61,333 nucleotides of DNA. It comes from Acidimicrobiia bacterium (lineage in GTDB: Bacteria > Actinomycetota > Acidimicrobiia > Spongiisociales > UBA5794). Position 1 is the first letter of the stretch. The number at the start of each line of letters is the position of its first letter. Made by a program: the position numbers and the translations under genes. The stretch spans positions 1 through 61,333 of the forward strand of contig DASWKR010000056.1 of assembly GCA_036396535.1 (NCBI GenBank), in the 5' to 3' direction. The notes below the pieces were generated by a model, which did no database searches, was not told where the DNA came from, and worked only from the letters and a program-made list of their open reading frames with translations. Shown here piece after piece: positions 8,841 through 17,377 of this stretch.

Positions 8841-8887
8841 ACAAACTACTTGCGGAGGTTTGTTTGTTTAGTTAACTTTCATTCCTG
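8841..8887 (+). promoter_or_regulatory. Promoter and ROK-type operator of the amino-sugar operon
   Basis: A -35-like TTGCGG (8850-8855) and a -10-like TAACTT (8873-8878) are 17 bases apart. The -10 box ends nine bases before the ATG, so the first transcript is probably leaderless. The region is AT-rich against a GC-rich background and holds ACAAAC (8841-8846) inverted against GTTTGT (8858-8863, repeated at 8862-8867), plus the palindrome AGTTAACT (8870-8877) over the -10. GTTTGT-type arms resemble operators of ROK/XylR repressors, so autoregulation by the next gene is likely. Confidence 0.55.
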
Positions 8888-10066
8888 ATGTCCCTCGCAC
8901 CAATCCGCTCGACGACCGATCTGCCGAAGGCGACGAAGCGCGATGCCCGGGTCCGCAACCTCAGAACGATCCTCCAGGCGCTCTACAGCGGGCGCGCCTC
9001 CACCAGGGCCGAGTTGTCACGAGCGACCGGACTGACGCGAGCCGCCGTCTCGAACCTCGTGTCCGAGCTCATCGACGAGTCTCTCATCAACGAGGCGGGC
9101 ACCTCGGCCAACCCGCTCGGGGGCAAACCGGCGACCCTGCTCACGGTCAATGAGGCGGCCCGCACCATCGTCGTCATCGATCTGGGCCACCGTCCGATCC
9201 GCGGCGCGCTCCTCGACCTCGCCGGCACCGTACTCCATCGCGAGTCCCACTCTCCCGCCAACGGTCGCCCTTCGGTCGACGACGTCGTTGCGCTCGCCTC
9301 CCGACTCCTCGCCTCGGCGACGACCCCGGTGCTCGGCATCGGGGTCGGCACGCCGGGTGTGGTGGATGCGAACGGAACCGTCGTCGAGGCCTCGAACCTC
9401 GGCTGGCACGACGTCCCGCTCGCCGACCTTTTGACCGAGCGGCTCGGACATCCCACGGTGGTCACGAACGACGCCCACGCCGCAGCCCTCGGCGAGCTGC
9501 GCCTCTTCGAGACCGACGCCGACAGCCTCGTCCTCGTCGAGCTCGGCGAGGGTGTCGGAACCGGGCTCGTCCTCGCCTCCTCGATCCACCGCGGCGATCA
9601 CGGCGCCGCCGGGGAGCTCGGCCACGTCGTCGTCGACCCGGAAGGTCCCCTCTGCCGTTGCGGCAAGCAAGGCTGCCTCGAAACCTTCGCCTCGGTGCCG
9701 GCGATCATCAGGAGAGCGGCAGGCGGCCTCGACCCGGACTCGATCCCGTGGACCCGGGAGGCCGTCGCCGGCGTTGCAGGCACCGCCGCCACCGACGAGG
9801 CGATCGCATTCGCCGGACGCCATCTCGGAGCCGCCCTCGCCCACGTCGTCGGCATCCTCGACGTGACACGTATCGTCGTCACCGCCGAGCTCGAGGGTGC
9901 GGACGACGCCCTGGTCACCGCCGTCGACGGGGAGCTCAGGCGCCGCCTCTTACGGGCGACGGCCGAGCATGTGACGGTCGAGGCGACCCGGATCGGGCCT
10001 GATCTCGTCCTCGCCGGTGCCGGCGCAGCCGTGCTGGCCGATCAGCTCGGAGTCGTCCTGCGATGA
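8888..10066 (+). CDS. ROK-family transcriptional repressor (NagC/XylR type)
   Basis: 392 residues. A winged helix-turn-helix spans about 22-80 (TRAELSRATGLTRAAVSNLV). It is followed by a sugar-kinase-like ROK domain with GIGVGTPG near 153, an acidic VTNDAHAAALGE segment near 195, GELGH near 240 and the zinc motif CRCGKQGCLE near 257-266. It should bind an operator in its own promoter and release it when an amino sugar or its phosphate is bound. It begins the operon and overlaps the kinase gene by ATGA. The usual DIGGT phosphate loop is replaced by IDLGHRPI, so it is a regulator and not a kinase. Confidence 0.9.
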   Translation: MSLAPIRSTTDLPKATKRDARVRNLRTILQALYSGRASTRAELSRATGLTRAAVSNLVSELIDESLINEAGTSANPLGGKPATLLTVNEAARTIVVIDLGHRPIRGALLDLAGTVLHRESHSPANGRPSVDDVVALASRLLASATTPVLGIGVGTPGVVDANGTVVEASNLGWHDVPLADLLTERLGHPTVVTNDAHAAALGELRLFETDADSLVLVELGEGVGTGLVLASSIHRGDHGAAGELGHVVVDPEGPLCRCGKQGCLETFASVPAIIRRAAGGLDPDSIPWTREAVAGVAGTAATDEAIAFAGRHLGAALAHVVGILDVTRIVVTAELEGADDALVTAVDGELRRRLLRATAEHVTVEATRIGPDLVLAGAGAAVLADQLGVVLR

Positions 10067-11049
10067 GCGACCTCATGGGCGGGATCGACATCGGCGGTAC
10101 GACGATCGACTCCGTCGTGCTCGGGCCGGACCGCACGGTCCTCGGCAGAGACACGCGGCCGACCCTCGTCATGGCAGGCAGGCGGCTCATCGACTCGGTC
10201 CTCGAGTCCTTCTCCGAGGCACTCGCAGCGGCTGGAGAGACGATCGACCAGATCGCGGCGGTCGGCGTCGGGGTCCCGGGCAGGGTCGACCCCGAGACGG
10301 GGAGCGTCCACACGGCCGTCAACCTCGGTATCGGCGAAGAGGGCTTCCCGGTCGGCCCAGAGCTGGCACACGCCCTGGCAGTGCCCGTGACCGTCGAGAA
10401 CGACGCCCGGGTGGCAGCGGTCGGGGCAGCCGACCACTACGGAGACGGAACCCCGGTGCGCCACCTCGTCTACCTGGGTCTCGGCACCGGAGTCTCGGCC
10501 GGGATCTTGCGGGACGGCCAGCTGGTGCGAGGGAGCCACGGGCTCGCGGGCGAGATCGGCCACGTGCCCGTCTTCGACGACGGAGCGATCTGCTCGTGCG
10601 GTCTCGTCGGCTGCCTCGAGACGGTCATCTCCGGGCCGGCGATCTCGAAGGCATGGCCGCAGGTCGCGTCGGATCACGCCAGACACATGTTCGCGATGGC
10701 CGAAGAGGGGCGGGAGGGCGCCCGCCGCATCGCCGACGACGTCGCCAAGCACGTCGCAACCGCCGTCCAGTGGCTGGCGGCGGTCCACGACCCGAGCCTC
10801 ATCGTGGTTGGCGGTGGAGTAGCCGTCTCCGGCGGAAGAGCGCTCGCCGACCGGGTCGTCGCCGTCCTCGCCTCGCGTGTGGAGGCGTCGAGCCTCGGGA
10901 GACGTCTGTTCGACCCGGCTCGCCTCAGGTTCGCGACAGGAGAAGTTCCCATCGGGGCTGTCGGAGCGGCTGCGCTCGCGCACCAGCGCTTCACGACCGT
11001 CCTCGCCGACAGGGCAATCAGCCATGCAGAGACAGGAGGAGGCACATGA
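10063..11049 (+). CDS. ROK-family sugar kinase (probably N-acetylglucosamine kinase)
   Basis: 328-residue kinase. The ATP phosphate loop GIDIGGTT lies at 7-14, the catalytic Asp114 in VENDARVA, the substrate-side GEIGH with His167, and the structural zinc motif CSCGLVGCLE at 177-186. Unlike the preceding repressor it has an intact DIGGT motif and no DNA-binding domain. Operon context (GH3 hexosaminidase, NagA, SIS deaminase) points to phosphorylation of N-acetylglucosamine at O6, but glucose or mannose derivatives cannot be excluded from sequence. It overlaps its neighbours by ATGA on both sides. Confidence 0.85.
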   Translation: MSDLMGGIDIGGTTIDSVVLGPDRTVLGRDTRPTLVMAGRRLIDSVLESFSEALAAAGETIDQIAAVGVGVPGRVDPETGSVHTAVNLGIGEEGFPVGPELAHALAVPVTVENDARVAAVGAADHYGDGTPVRHLVYLGLGTGVSAGILRDGQLVRGSHGLAGEIGHVPVFDDGAICSCGLVGCLETVISGPAISKAWPQVASDHARHMFAMAEEGREGARRIADDVAKHVATAVQWLAAVHDPSLIVVGGGVAVSGGRALADRVVAVLASRVEASSLGRRLFDPARLRFATGEVPIGAVGAAALAHQRFTTVLADRAISHAETGGGT

Positions 11050-12476
11050 GAAGACTCACACCGCTCGTCCTCGTTGTCGCGTTCGCAGTGGTCGTCGGGG
11101 CGTGCGCCGACGGCTCGAGCACGACGACGCGGGCGCCGAGCGACACGACAACGGCGACCACAGCAGGAGAGACGACGACCAGCGGCGCCACGGAGACCAC
11201 CGCGGCACCCACGACGACAGAGGCGGTGGCAACAGGCCCGTACGAGTTCCTCGATCGGGCAAAGGCCGGCGAGTTCGCAGGCACGGAGGTCGAGATCCTC
11301 GCTCAGTGGATCGACGCCGAAGCCGCCAACTTCCAGGCGTCTCTCCAGCCGTTCATCGACGCCACGGGGATCGACGTCAACTTCGAGGGGATCACCGACT
11401 ACGAGACGGTGCTGCGCACCCGGGTTGATGGAGGCAACGCCCCCGATCTCGCCCAGATCGCCCAGCCGGGCCTGATGCAGTCTCTCGCTTCGGAAGGCAA
11501 CCTCGTCGACCTGTCGGGGTGGTTCAACCTCGATCAGCTCTCGCAGGACTACATCGCGTCCTTCGTCGACCTGGCGACCTACGAGGGGAGCGTCTACGGG
11601 GTGTACTTCAAGGGCGACCTGAAGTCGATCGTGTGGTACCCGGTGGAAGCCTTCGCAAGCGCCGGATACCAGATCCCGAACACCTGGGACGAGCTCATCG
11701 CGCTCAGCGACCAGATCGTCGCCGACGGCAACGGGTCACCGTGGTGCGTCTCGATGGAGCACGGAGACGTGTCGGGCTGGGTGGCGACGGACTGGATCGA
11801 GGACGTGCTGCTGAGGACCGCCCCGCCGGAGACATACGACGCATGGGTCAACCACGAGATCGCATTCGACGATCCGGCGGTGCTCAACGCTGCCGGCCTC
11901 GTCGGTGAAGTGTGGTTCGCGGACGGATACGTCTTCGGTGGCACCGACGCCATCAACGGCACATGGGTCGGGGACACACAGACGCCGATGTTCGACGCGG
12001 CCGGGCCCAAGTGCTGGATGCACAAGCAGGCGGCCTGGATCCCCGAATTCTGGCCGGAGGGCACGCAAGCCGGAGTCGACAGCTCCTTCTTCTACTTCCC
12101 CCCGATCGACGCCGACTACGGGTCACCCGTGCTCGGCGGCGGTGACATGTTCGTCATGTTCGACGACAGGCCGGAAGTGAGGGCGACGCTCGAGTACCTG
12201 GCGACCGCGGAGGCCGCCAAGGGCTGGATCGACGCCGGAGGCTTCGTGTCGCCGAACCAGAGCGTGCCGCTCGACTGGTACTCGACCTACCCGAACGACG
12301 CGCTGGCCGAGATCCTCGCAGGCGCATCGACATTCAGGTTCGACGCCTCGGACACCATGCCGGCGGCGGTCGGCCAAGGATCGTTCTGGGCGGGCATGAT
12401 CGACTGGGTGGCCGCCAACGGTGGCGGCACCGAGGAAGTGTTCGCCGAGATCGAAGCGAGCTGGCCGGCGAGCTGA
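11046..12476 (+). CDS. ABC sugar-binding lipoprotein (amino-sugar importer)
   Basis: 476-residue extracytoplasmic solute-binding protein of the carbohydrate (CUT1) type. Lipobox VVGAC with Cys20, then a Thr-rich linker (about 23-62), then a two-lobed binding domain containing the typical NTWDELIAL segment and a Trp-rich ligand face. The ATG at 11046 has an AGGAGGAGG ribosome site and overlaps the kinase stop. In this operon it resembles DasA/NgcE-type proteins that bind N-acetylglucosamine or chitobiose. A strong hairpin follows it, which should keep its mRNA more abundant than that of the permeases. Confidence 0.88.
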   Translation: MRRLTPLVLVVAFAVVVGACADGSSTTTRAPSDTTTATTAGETTTSGATETTAAPTTTEAVATGPYEFLDRAKAGEFAGTEVEILAQWIDAEAANFQASLQPFIDATGIDVNFEGITDYETVLRTRVDGGNAPDLAQIAQPGLMQSLASEGNLVDLSGWFNLDQLSQDYIASFVDLATYEGSVYGVYFKGDLKSIVWYPVEAFASAGYQIPNTWDELIALSDQIVADGNGSPWCVSMEHGDVSGWVATDWIEDVLLRTAPPETYDAWVNHEIAFDDPAVLNAAGLVGEVWFADGYVFGGTDAINGTWVGDTQTPMFDAAGPKCWMHKQAAWIPEFWPEGTQAGVDSSFFYFPPIDADYGSPVLGGGDMFVMFDDRPEVRATLEYLATAEAAKGWIDAGGFVSPNQSVPLDWYSTYPNDALAEILAGASTFRFDASDTMPAAVGQGSFWAGMIDWVAANGGGTEEVFAEIEASWPAS

Positions 12477-12498
12477 CGTAACGTGCGACGTGTTCGCT

Positions 12499-12532
12499 GC
12501 TCGGGGAGCGCCGTGCGTGGCGCTCCCCGAGC
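12499..12532 (+). terminator. Perfect 14-bp hairpin between binding protein and permease
   Basis: GCTCGGGGAGCGCC (12499-12512) and its exact complement (12519-12532) enclose a six-base loop GTGCGT in the 77-base gap. There is no U-run. It probably acts as a partial terminator or as an RNA 3'-end stabiliser, giving more binding protein than permease. A similar hairpin sits in the same place in the second importer at 27.8 kb. Confidence 0.65.
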
Positions 12533-12553
12533 GTCGCAGGAGCGAGGTGACCC

Positions 12554-13720
12554 ATGAGCCGAGCCGTGGAAGGGCGCACCAGGCGAGCCCGCGACCTGAC
12601 GACGGCTCTGGCAGGGCTCGTGGCCCTCGGACTGGCGTTCGCCGGCGGCTACCTCTTCCTCAAGGCGGACGCCGGGCCCGAGAGGCTCATGACGTGGCTG
12701 TACCGCCGCATCGGCCTCGAGGGTCAGGCGGACGCCATCGCATCCAGAGGGTTCGACCCCCTGGCCGCCAAGCTGATGGTCGCCGTCGTGGCGATGCTGC
12801 TCGGCGTCGGCGGCATCTGGGGCGTCTACCTCGCCACCAACAGGCTCGTGGACCAGTTCCCCGACCGCACCGCCCGGGCCCTGCGCCCATGGGTCTTCGT
12901 CGGGCCCGCCGTCGTCATGCTCGGGTTCTACCTCGTGTTCCCGGCCGTGGGCACGCTCGTACGGGCTCTCAAAGACGACGGCGGCGTGATCGAGAACCTC
13001 AAGTTCGTGTTCACGGAGCCGGACGTCCTGTCGGCGTGGCGCAACAACGTCCTCTGGATCGTCGTCGGGACGGCGGGAAGCGTCCTCATCGGCCTGGCGT
13101 TCGCAACGCTCGTCGACAGGGTGAAGCGCGAGGCACTCGCCAAGACGTTCGTGTTCCTCCCCCTCGCCATCTCCATGGTCGGTGCGGCTGTTATCTGGCG
13201 GTTCGTCTACTACTGGAGGCCTGCAGGAGAGGAGCAGATCGGGCTCCTCAACGGAGTGTTCGCAGCGCTCGGCCGGGAGCCAACGCCGTTCCTGCAGACG
13301 CCGGTGCTCAACACGCTGTCGCTCATCGTCGTGATGATCTGGCTGCAAACCGGGTTCGCCATGGTCGTCCTCTCTGCGGCGATCAAGGCCGTGCCGACGG
13401 AGCTGCTCGAGGCGGCCCGTATCGACGGGGCGAGCGAGCCGCAGACGTTCATGCGGGTCGTCCTGCCGTCGATCCGCGGGGCGGTGCTGACGGTGGCGAC
13501 GACGATCCTCATCGCAATCCTCAAGGTGTTCGACATCGTCTTCGTCACGACGGGAGGCCGATTCGACTCGGACGTGATCGCCAACCGGATGTTCCAAGAG
13601 ATGATCCGCTTCAGGAACTTCGGGCGAGCGTCGATGCTGGCGGTCGCCCTGCTCCTCGTCGTCGTTCCCGTGATGGTGATCAACGTGCGGAACCTGCGTA
13701 AACAGGGAATCGGCGCATGA
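12554..13720 (+). CDS. ABC sugar permease, MalF-like
   Basis: 388-residue inner-membrane permease with about eight predicted TM segments, including an extended N-terminal pair (residues 15-35 and 75-95) before the core, as in MalF. The EAA loop that docks the ATPase reads EAARIDGASEPQTF near residue 285, followed by VVLPSIRGA. It is paired with the MalG-like permease that overlaps its stop by ATGA. No ATP-binding subunit is encoded in the operon. Actinobacterial amino-sugar importers of the Das type share a general ATPase (MsiK), and the same is inferred here. Confidence 0.9.
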   Translation: MSRAVEGRTRRARDLTTALAGLVALGLAFAGGYLFLKADAGPERLMTWLYRRIGLEGQADAIASRGFDPLAAKLMVAVVAMLLGVGGIWGVYLATNRLVDQFPDRTARALRPWVFVGPAVVMLGFYLVFPAVGTLVRALKDDGGVIENLKFVFTEPDVLSAWRNNVLWIVVGTAGSVLIGLAFATLVDRVKREALAKTFVFLPLAISMVGAAVIWRFVYYWRPAGEEQIGLLNGVFAALGREPTPFLQTPVLNTLSLIVVMIWLQTGFAMVVLSAAIKAVPTELLEAARIDGASEPQTFMRVVLPSIRGAVLTVATTILIAILKVFDIVFVTTGGRFDSDVIANRMFQEMIRFRNFGRASMLAVALLLVVVPVMVINVRNLRKQGIGA

Positions 13721-14625
13721 CCGCCCCCGTGACGACCCGCCAAACGAGGGGGACCGGAGGCGCTCGCATCCACCCGGTCGGGACCGGCTTCTGGTCGAAG
13801 ACGCCCGTGAGAGTCGGCGTCGTACTCATCGCCGTCACCTGGTCGATGCCGACCGTCGGCGTTCTCATCAGCAGCTTCCGTAGCCCGAACGACATCAATT
13901 CGTCCGGGTGGTGGACCGTGTTCGCCCACCCATTCGAGACGACGTGGACGTTCGTGAACTACCAGAACGTCCTCACCTCCGACGGGATGATCGATGCCTT
14001 CTTCAACAGCCTCATCGTCACCATCCCGGCGACCGTGATCCCGATCACCATCGCCGCTTTCGCGGCGTACGCCTTCGCCTGGATCGACTTTCGCGGACGT
14101 GCCTTGCTCTTCGCCGTCGTCGTCGGGCTGCTCGTCGTACCGTTGCAGATGACGCTCGTGCCGCTGCTACGGGCGTACAACGTCCTCGGCCTGACCGGCT
14201 CGTTCGTCGGCACATGGCTGGCGCACACCGGGTTCGGGCTTCCGCTGGCGGTCTACCTGCTCTTCAACTACATCTCGTCGCTTCCTCGCGACATCCTCGA
14301 GTCGGCCTCGGTCGACGGCGCCTCGCACCTCACGACGTTCACCCGCCTCGTGCTGCCCCTCTCGATGCCTGCCCTCGCCGCCTTCGCCATCTTCCAGTTC
14401 CTATGGGTGTGGAACGACCTGCTGGTCGCCCTCGTGTTCCTCGGGACAGACTCCGAGGTGGCCGTGCTCACCGCCAGGCTCAACGAGCTCGTCGGCTCCC
14501 GCGGCCAGGACTGGCATGTCCTCACCGCCGGGGCGTTCGTGACGATGATCGTGCCCGTCGCGGTCTTCCTCGGGCTGCAGCGGTACTTCGTGAGGGGCCT
14601 GCTCGCCGGGTCTGTCAAGGGATGA
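13717..14625 (+). CDS. ABC sugar permease, MalG-like
   Basis: 302-residue permease with six TM segments. The EAA loop reads ESASVDGASHLTTF followed by LVLPLSMPALA (about residues 192-216), which is standard for CUT1 permeases. It forms a heterodimer with the preceding MalF-like protein. Its stop overlaps the start of the GH3 gene (ATGA), so import and hydrolysis are made from one message. Substrate preference is taken from context only: amino sugars. Confidence 0.92.
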   Translation: MTAPVTTRQTRGTGGARIHPVGTGFWSKTPVRVGVVLIAVTWSMPTVGVLISSFRSPNDINSSGWWTVFAHPFETTWTFVNYQNVLTSDGMIDAFFNSLIVTIPATVIPITIAAFAAYAFAWIDFRGRALLFAVVVGLLVVPLQMTLVPLLRAYNVLGLTGSFVGTWLAHTGFGLPLAVYLLFNYISSLPRDILESASVDGASHLTTFTRLVLPLSMPALAAFAIFQFLWVWNDLLVALVFLGTDSEVAVLTARLNELVGSRGQDWHVLTAGAFVTMIVPVAVFLGLQRYFVRGLLAGSVKG

Positions 14626-16223
14626 GTCCCGACGCGTCGACCGAGAGACCGGACATCGGCCCCCGCATGCTGCTCGCATTCGATGGACCCACCCCCCCGC
14701 CATGGCTCACGGACGTCATGGCCTCCAGCGACGTGGCCGGGGTCACGCTGTTTCGCGCCAGCAACATCGTCGACCCCGAGCAGACGAGGAAGCTCACCGC
14801 CACCTTGCAGTCGTCGCGAGGCGGGACGCTCCCGTTGCTGATCGCGGTCGACCAGGAGGGCGGCCAGCTGCGCGGCGCCGGTGCAGGCACGACGGCCTTC
14901 CCGGGGAACATGGCGGTCGGGGCGACCGGAGACCCGGCGCTGGCGAGGCGGGTCGCCTCGGCAACCGGCCGGGAGCTAGCCGCCCTCGGAATCAACGTCG
15001 ACTACGCCCCCGTGTGCGACATCGCATCGAACCAGGCCAACCCGTCGTTGGGCATTCGGTCGTTCGGGGCCGATCCCGAGAGGGTCGCAGCCTTGAGCGC
15101 AGCAACCGTGTCGGGCCTTGCCGAGGCCGGCATCGCAGCCGTGGCCAAGCACTTCCCGGGGAAAGGCGAGGCGACGATCGACCCTCACTGGGCACTGCCT
15201 TCGCTCTCCGTCGACGCAGCCCGCCTCGAGTCGTTCGAGCTCGTCCCGTTCCGTGCTGCGATGTCCGCCGGGGCCTCGATGCTCATGGTCGGGCACTACG
15301 ACGTGCCGGCGATCACGGGGGCCCCCGGGACGCCGACCAGCGTGAGCCGCGACGCCGTGTGGTTCGCCCGGAGCCGGCTCGGCTTCGACGGGGTCGTCAT
15401 CACGGACGCCATGGACATGCACGCCCTCGGGCAAGGGGCCGAGTCGATCGTGGAGGCAATAGCCGCCCTGGCAGCCGGGGTCGACGTTCTCCTGTGCGTC
15501 GGCGACGCCTCGAGCCAGCAGGCCTTGCGGGCAGGCCTCGCCAGGGCGCTGCAGCGGGGACTGATCGCCCACACCGACCACGACGCAGCCGTGGCGAGAA
15601 TCGCGGCGCTGCGAGAGCATGTGGAACCGCTCGTCCAGCCGGACCTCGACGTCGTCGGGTGCGCCGCGCACGCCGACCTGGCCGCCGAAGCGGCCGCCAG
15701 AGCCCTCACGCTGGTGAGAGACGGCGCCGTGCTCCCGCTCAGCCCGGGCCCGGACGACACCGTGGTCGCCGTGATCCCCGAGCCGCGCGACCTGACTCCG
15801 GCCGACACGTCGAGCGCCGAGCCGGCAGCATTGGGGGACGCGTTGCGCCGCCACCACGGGCGCACCGTCGAGGTGAGGACCCGGCACTCACCGACATCCG
15901 CCGACATCGAAGCGGTGCGACGCGCCGCAGCCGGAGCGAGGTACGTGGTGGTAGCGACGATCGACGCCTGGGCGAACCCTGCCCAGGCGGCGCTCGTCGA
16001 CTCGGTGCTCGACCTCGGCGGAGACGTCGTGACGGTCGCCGTGCGCAACCCGCACGACCTCGTGGCATACCCCGGTGCGCCCACCTACGCATGCACGTAT
16101 GGGATCGTCGAGCCATCGCTCGGCGCCTTGGCGGCTGCTCTGTTCGGCGCCGCCGGCTTCCCAGGGACGCTTCCTGCGCCGATACCCGGCCTCTATCCAA
16201 CAGGTCACGGAGTCCGCACGTGA
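14622..16223 (+). CDS. nagZ: Glycoside hydrolase family 3 beta-N-acetylhexosaminidase
   Basis: 533-residue two-domain GH3 enzyme that would release N-acetylglucosamine from chitin or peptidoglycan fragments. The NagZ signature is KHFPGKG (Lys176, His177), followed by the acid/base pair Asp187-x-His189 in IDPHW. The nucleophile is Asp262 in ITDAMDMHAL. The family more often has GHGDT or GHGNT where this has GKGEA. A C-terminal domain of about 200 residues makes it like the long Bacillus-type NagZ. No signal peptide is seen, so it acts in the cytosol on imported sugars. The coupled permease genes support this. Confidence 0.88.
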   Translation: MSPDASTERPDIGPRMLLAFDGPTPPPWLTDVMASSDVAGVTLFRASNIVDPEQTRKLTATLQSSRGGTLPLLIAVDQEGGQLRGAGAGTTAFPGNMAVGATGDPALARRVASATGRELAALGINVDYAPVCDIASNQANPSLGIRSFGADPERVAALSAATVSGLAEAGIAAVAKHFPGKGEATIDPHWALPSLSVDAARLESFELVPFRAAMSAGASMLMVGHYDVPAITGAPGTPTSVSRDAVWFARSRLGFDGVVITDAMDMHALGQGAESIVEAIAALAAGVDVLLCVGDASSQQALRAGLARALQRGLIAHTDHDAAVARIAALREHVEPLVQPDLDVVGCAAHADLAAEAAARALTLVRDGAVLPLSPGPDDTVVAVIPEPRDLTPADTSSAEPAALGDALRRHHGRTVEVRTRHSPTSADIEAVRRAAAGARYVVVATIDAWANPAQAALVDSVLDLGGDVVTVAVRNPHDLVAYPGAPTYACTYGIVEPSLGALAAALFGAAGFPGTLPAPIPGLYPTGHGVRT

Positions 16224-17377
16224 GCCTCGTGATCGGCGGAGGCAGGGTCGTCACCCCTCAGGGGACGATCGAGGCGGACATCCACGTCGCAGACGGCCGC
16301 ATCGCCGGTATCGGGACGAGCCTGCGCGGCGGTGAGGCGCTCGACGCCTCCGGCTGCACGGTCGTTCCCGGATTCATCGACCTCCAGGTGAACGGCGGGT
16401 TCGGCCACGACTTCACGTCGCAGCCGCGCAGTATCTGGGATGTCGGCGCCCGGCTGCCGGAGCACGGAGTCACCTCCTTCATGCCGACGATCGTCAGTGC
16501 CGAGCGCCGCAGGATCGACGAGGCGATCTCCGTCGTCGCGGCGGGCCCGCCTGCCGGGTATCACGGCGCCGGCGTCTTGGGACTGCACATCGAGGGACCA
16601 TTTCTTGCCGCCGACAGGCGGGGCGCCCACCGGCAAGACCACCTGGCGGCGCCCGACCTCGATACGGTGGCGGAGTGGCGGCCACCCGGCGTGCGGATGG
16701 TCACGATCGCCCCCGAGCTGCCGGGCGCCGAGGGGGTCGTCCGTGAGCTGGCAGGTCGAGGAGTGGTCGTCGCCGCCGGGCACAGCAGCGCCGGATGGGA
16801 GACCCTCGAGCAGGCCAAGGGCTGGGGCGTGACGCACGGCACCCATCTGTTCAACGCGATGTCGGGCGTCTCGCACCGCCACCCCGGGCTCGCCGGATTC
16901 CTACTCGCCGATCCCGACCTGACCTGCGGCATCATCGTCGACGGATGGCACCTCCACCCGGGCGCGGTCCGGCTGGCATGGCGCGCCAAGGGACCAGGCG
17001 AGATCGCCCTGGTCACCGACTCCATGGCCGGCCTCGGGATGGCTGATGGAAGGTATTCACTCGGCGGAGTGACCGTAGATGTGACGAGCGGGGTTGCCCG
17101 CACGACCGAAGGCCGCCTGGCGGGCGGCGCCGCCTCGTTCGACACCGCATTGCGCCTACTCATCGAAGCCACCGGATGCCGCCTCGAGGAGGCCGCCCTG
17201 GCAGCGGCCACCACCGCCGCCACGATCATCGGCGACCGCGAACGGGGCCGCCTCCTGGAGGGGGCGATCGCCGACCTCACCGTGCTCGACGGCGACCTGG
17301 CCGTCGCCGCAACGGTCGTCGGCGGATCCGTGGCCCACGAACGCGGACACGAGGGGCGTGACCATGGCGATGCGTGA
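16220..17377 (+). CDS. nagA: N-acetylglucosamine-6-phosphate deacetylase
   Basis: 385-residue amidohydrolase that removes acetate from N-acetylglucosamine-6-phosphate. The GTG start overlaps the GH3 stop. Metal-site and substrate motifs are all present: PGFIDLQVNGGFGHDF near 53-68, GLHIEGPF near 119, AAGHSSA near 184, GTHLFNAMS near 206 and the catalytic Asp in LVTDSMAGLG near 266. The length is normal. It overlaps the SIS gene by 14 bases. This is the most specific member of the operon and fixes its role as amino-sugar catabolism. Confidence 0.95.
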   Translation: MSLVIGGGRVVTPQGTIEADIHVADGRIAGIGTSLRGGEALDASGCTVVPGFIDLQVNGGFGHDFTSQPRSIWDVGARLPEHGVTSFMPTIVSAERRRIDEAISVVAAGPPAGYHGAGVLGLHIEGPFLAADRRGAHRQDHLAAPDLDTVAEWRPPGVRMVTIAPELPGAEGVVRELAGRGVVVAAGHSSAGWETLEQAKGWGVTHGTHLFNAMSGVSHRHPGLAGFLLADPDLTCGIIVDGWHLHPGAVRLAWRAKGPGEIALVTDSMAGLGMADGRYSLGGVTVDVTSGVARTTEGRLAGGAASFDTALRLLIEATGCRLEEAALAAATTAATIIGDRERGRLLEGAIADLTVLDGDLAVAATVVGGSVAHERGHEGRDHGDA